Positions 4,849-5,056 of a stretch of DNA of 5,056 nucleotides are shown here, one piece after another. The notes under the pieces were generated by a model. It had not been told where the DNA came from, did not search any database, and was given only the letters and a program-made list of their open reading frames with translations. Positions within the stretch are counted from its first letter, which is position 1. Every line of letters starts with the position of its first letter. The stretch spans positions 1 through 5,056 of the forward strand of contig JAHZEE010000128.1 in NCBI GenBank assembly GCA_019421975.1. Reading direction: 5' to 3'. The stretch comes from Clostridiales bacterium (lineage in GTDB: Bacteria > Bacillota > Clostridia > Oscillospirales > Oscillospiraceae). Made by a program: the position numbers and the translations under genes.

Positions 4849-4881
4849 AAAAAGGGCAGACTGTAAACCGTCTGCCCTTTT
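4849..4881 (-). terminator. Intrinsic terminator of the minus-strand membrane protein gene, possibly bidirectional
   Basis: A perfect 12-bp stem, AAAAGGGCAGAC (4850-4861) against GTCTGCCCTTTT (4870-4881), has an 8-base loop. On the minus strand the stem ends in a run of five T. It starts 5 bases after the stop codon of the gene ending at 4887. On the plus strand TTTTGGTTTTTATT follows, so the same hairpin could also end plus-strand transcription coming from the helix-turn-helix gene. Confidence 0.88.
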
Positions 4882-4886
4882 GGTTT

Positions 4887-5056
4887 TTATTCTGTTTTTT
4901 CTTCTGGCTGCGCTTCATTCTTTCTGCGGACCTTGCGGCCCAGAGAGATGGCGACGCCCTTTGCAATCACGCCGCCGACCGCACAGCAGACCACCGCTTC
5001 AATGAGGCCCTGGATGCCGACCAGCGCCACCACAAAGGCCAGCGGGTTGCTCACGC
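4887..5056 (-). CDS. C-terminal fragment of a small integral membrane protein, possibly an ECF transporter S component
   Basis: The frame is open from the window edge to TAA at 4887-4889 and gives 55 whole codons. The first readable codon is GTG at 5054; it is taken as internal because a hydrophobic segment is already in progress and no Shine-Dalgarno can be seen. Visible residues form one long hydrophobic stretch (NPLAFVVALVGIQGLIEA continuing to about residue 37, with glycines that could split it into two membrane helices). A basic stop-transfer segment (GRKVRRK) and an acidic soluble tail (NEAQPEEKTE) follow. The G-x-I-E-A-x-x-C ... GGVIAK pattern before a basic tail resembles the last helix of ECF vitamin-transporter S components. 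With the substrate-binding part missing, this is tentative and no substrate can be named. Codon use is GC-rich like the housekeeping genes. Two tandem terminators follow. Confidence 0.7.
   Translation of the reverse strand, partial: VSNPLAFVVALVGIQGLIEAVVCCAVGGVIAKGVAISLGRKVRRKNEAQPEEKTE

Noticed and set aside
4763..4966. 67-residue minus-strand open frame
   Set aside because: It crosses two terminator hairpins and the right arm of the repeat and lies in a different frame from the real membrane protein fragment; its residues are a translation of non-coding structure.

Overview
The window looks like chromosomal DNA from a high-GC member of the Bacillota, most likely an Oscillospirales-type gut clostridium. 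The evidence is the GC-rich codon use, purine-rich Shine-Dalgarno sites of the AGGAGG type, intrinsic terminators, the gene order ileS-lspA-rluD, and a CTCCCC/GGGGAG hairpin repeat that I remember from such genomes. The lineage is inferred, not shown by a marker gene.

Region 1 (1-3531, + strand) is a housekeeping block. It holds the last 700 residues of isoleucyl-tRNA synthetase (ileS, 5' end outside the window), signal peptidase II (lspA) and an RluD-family 23S rRNA pseudouridine synthase. lspA and the rluD-like gene overlap by 11 bases and are surely co-transcribed. A very strong intrinsic terminator sits between ileS and lspA. It ends only 7 bases before the lspA Shine-Dalgarno, which leaves no room for a promoter, so lspA-rluD expression probably depends on read-through or on a promoter inside ileS.

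Region 2 (3467-4193, - strand) is a two-gene operon of unknown function convergent to region 1. It has a good sigma-A-type promoter (TTGAGA-N17-TAGAAT), a 103-residue protein, then a translationally coupled 106-residue protein with a CPIC motif. The 3' end of the second gene overlaps the 3' end of the rluD-like gene antisense by 65 bases.

Region 3 (about 4129-4802) is an AT-rich accessory island. Its non-coding part is about 31% GC where I counted. It carries a dyad that may be an operator or RNA hairpin, a 51-bp structured repeat, a 70-residue XRE/Cro-type helix-turn-helix protein (about 38% GC), and a 140-bp MITE-like element that begins at the base after the regulator's stop codon. The 51-bp repeat recurs with one mismatch as the right half of that element. 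The regulator therefore lies between direct repeats and is also bracketed by inverted half-units.

Region 4 (4818-5056, - strand) is the C-terminal end of a small integral membrane protein, tentatively an ECF-transporter substrate-binding (S) component, followed by two tandem terminators.

I saw no tRNA, rRNA, CRISPR array, transposase or riboswitch. The parts least explained by known biology are the two-gene minus-strand operon and the regulator-in-repeats cassette. Neither can be called a new system from sequence alone.
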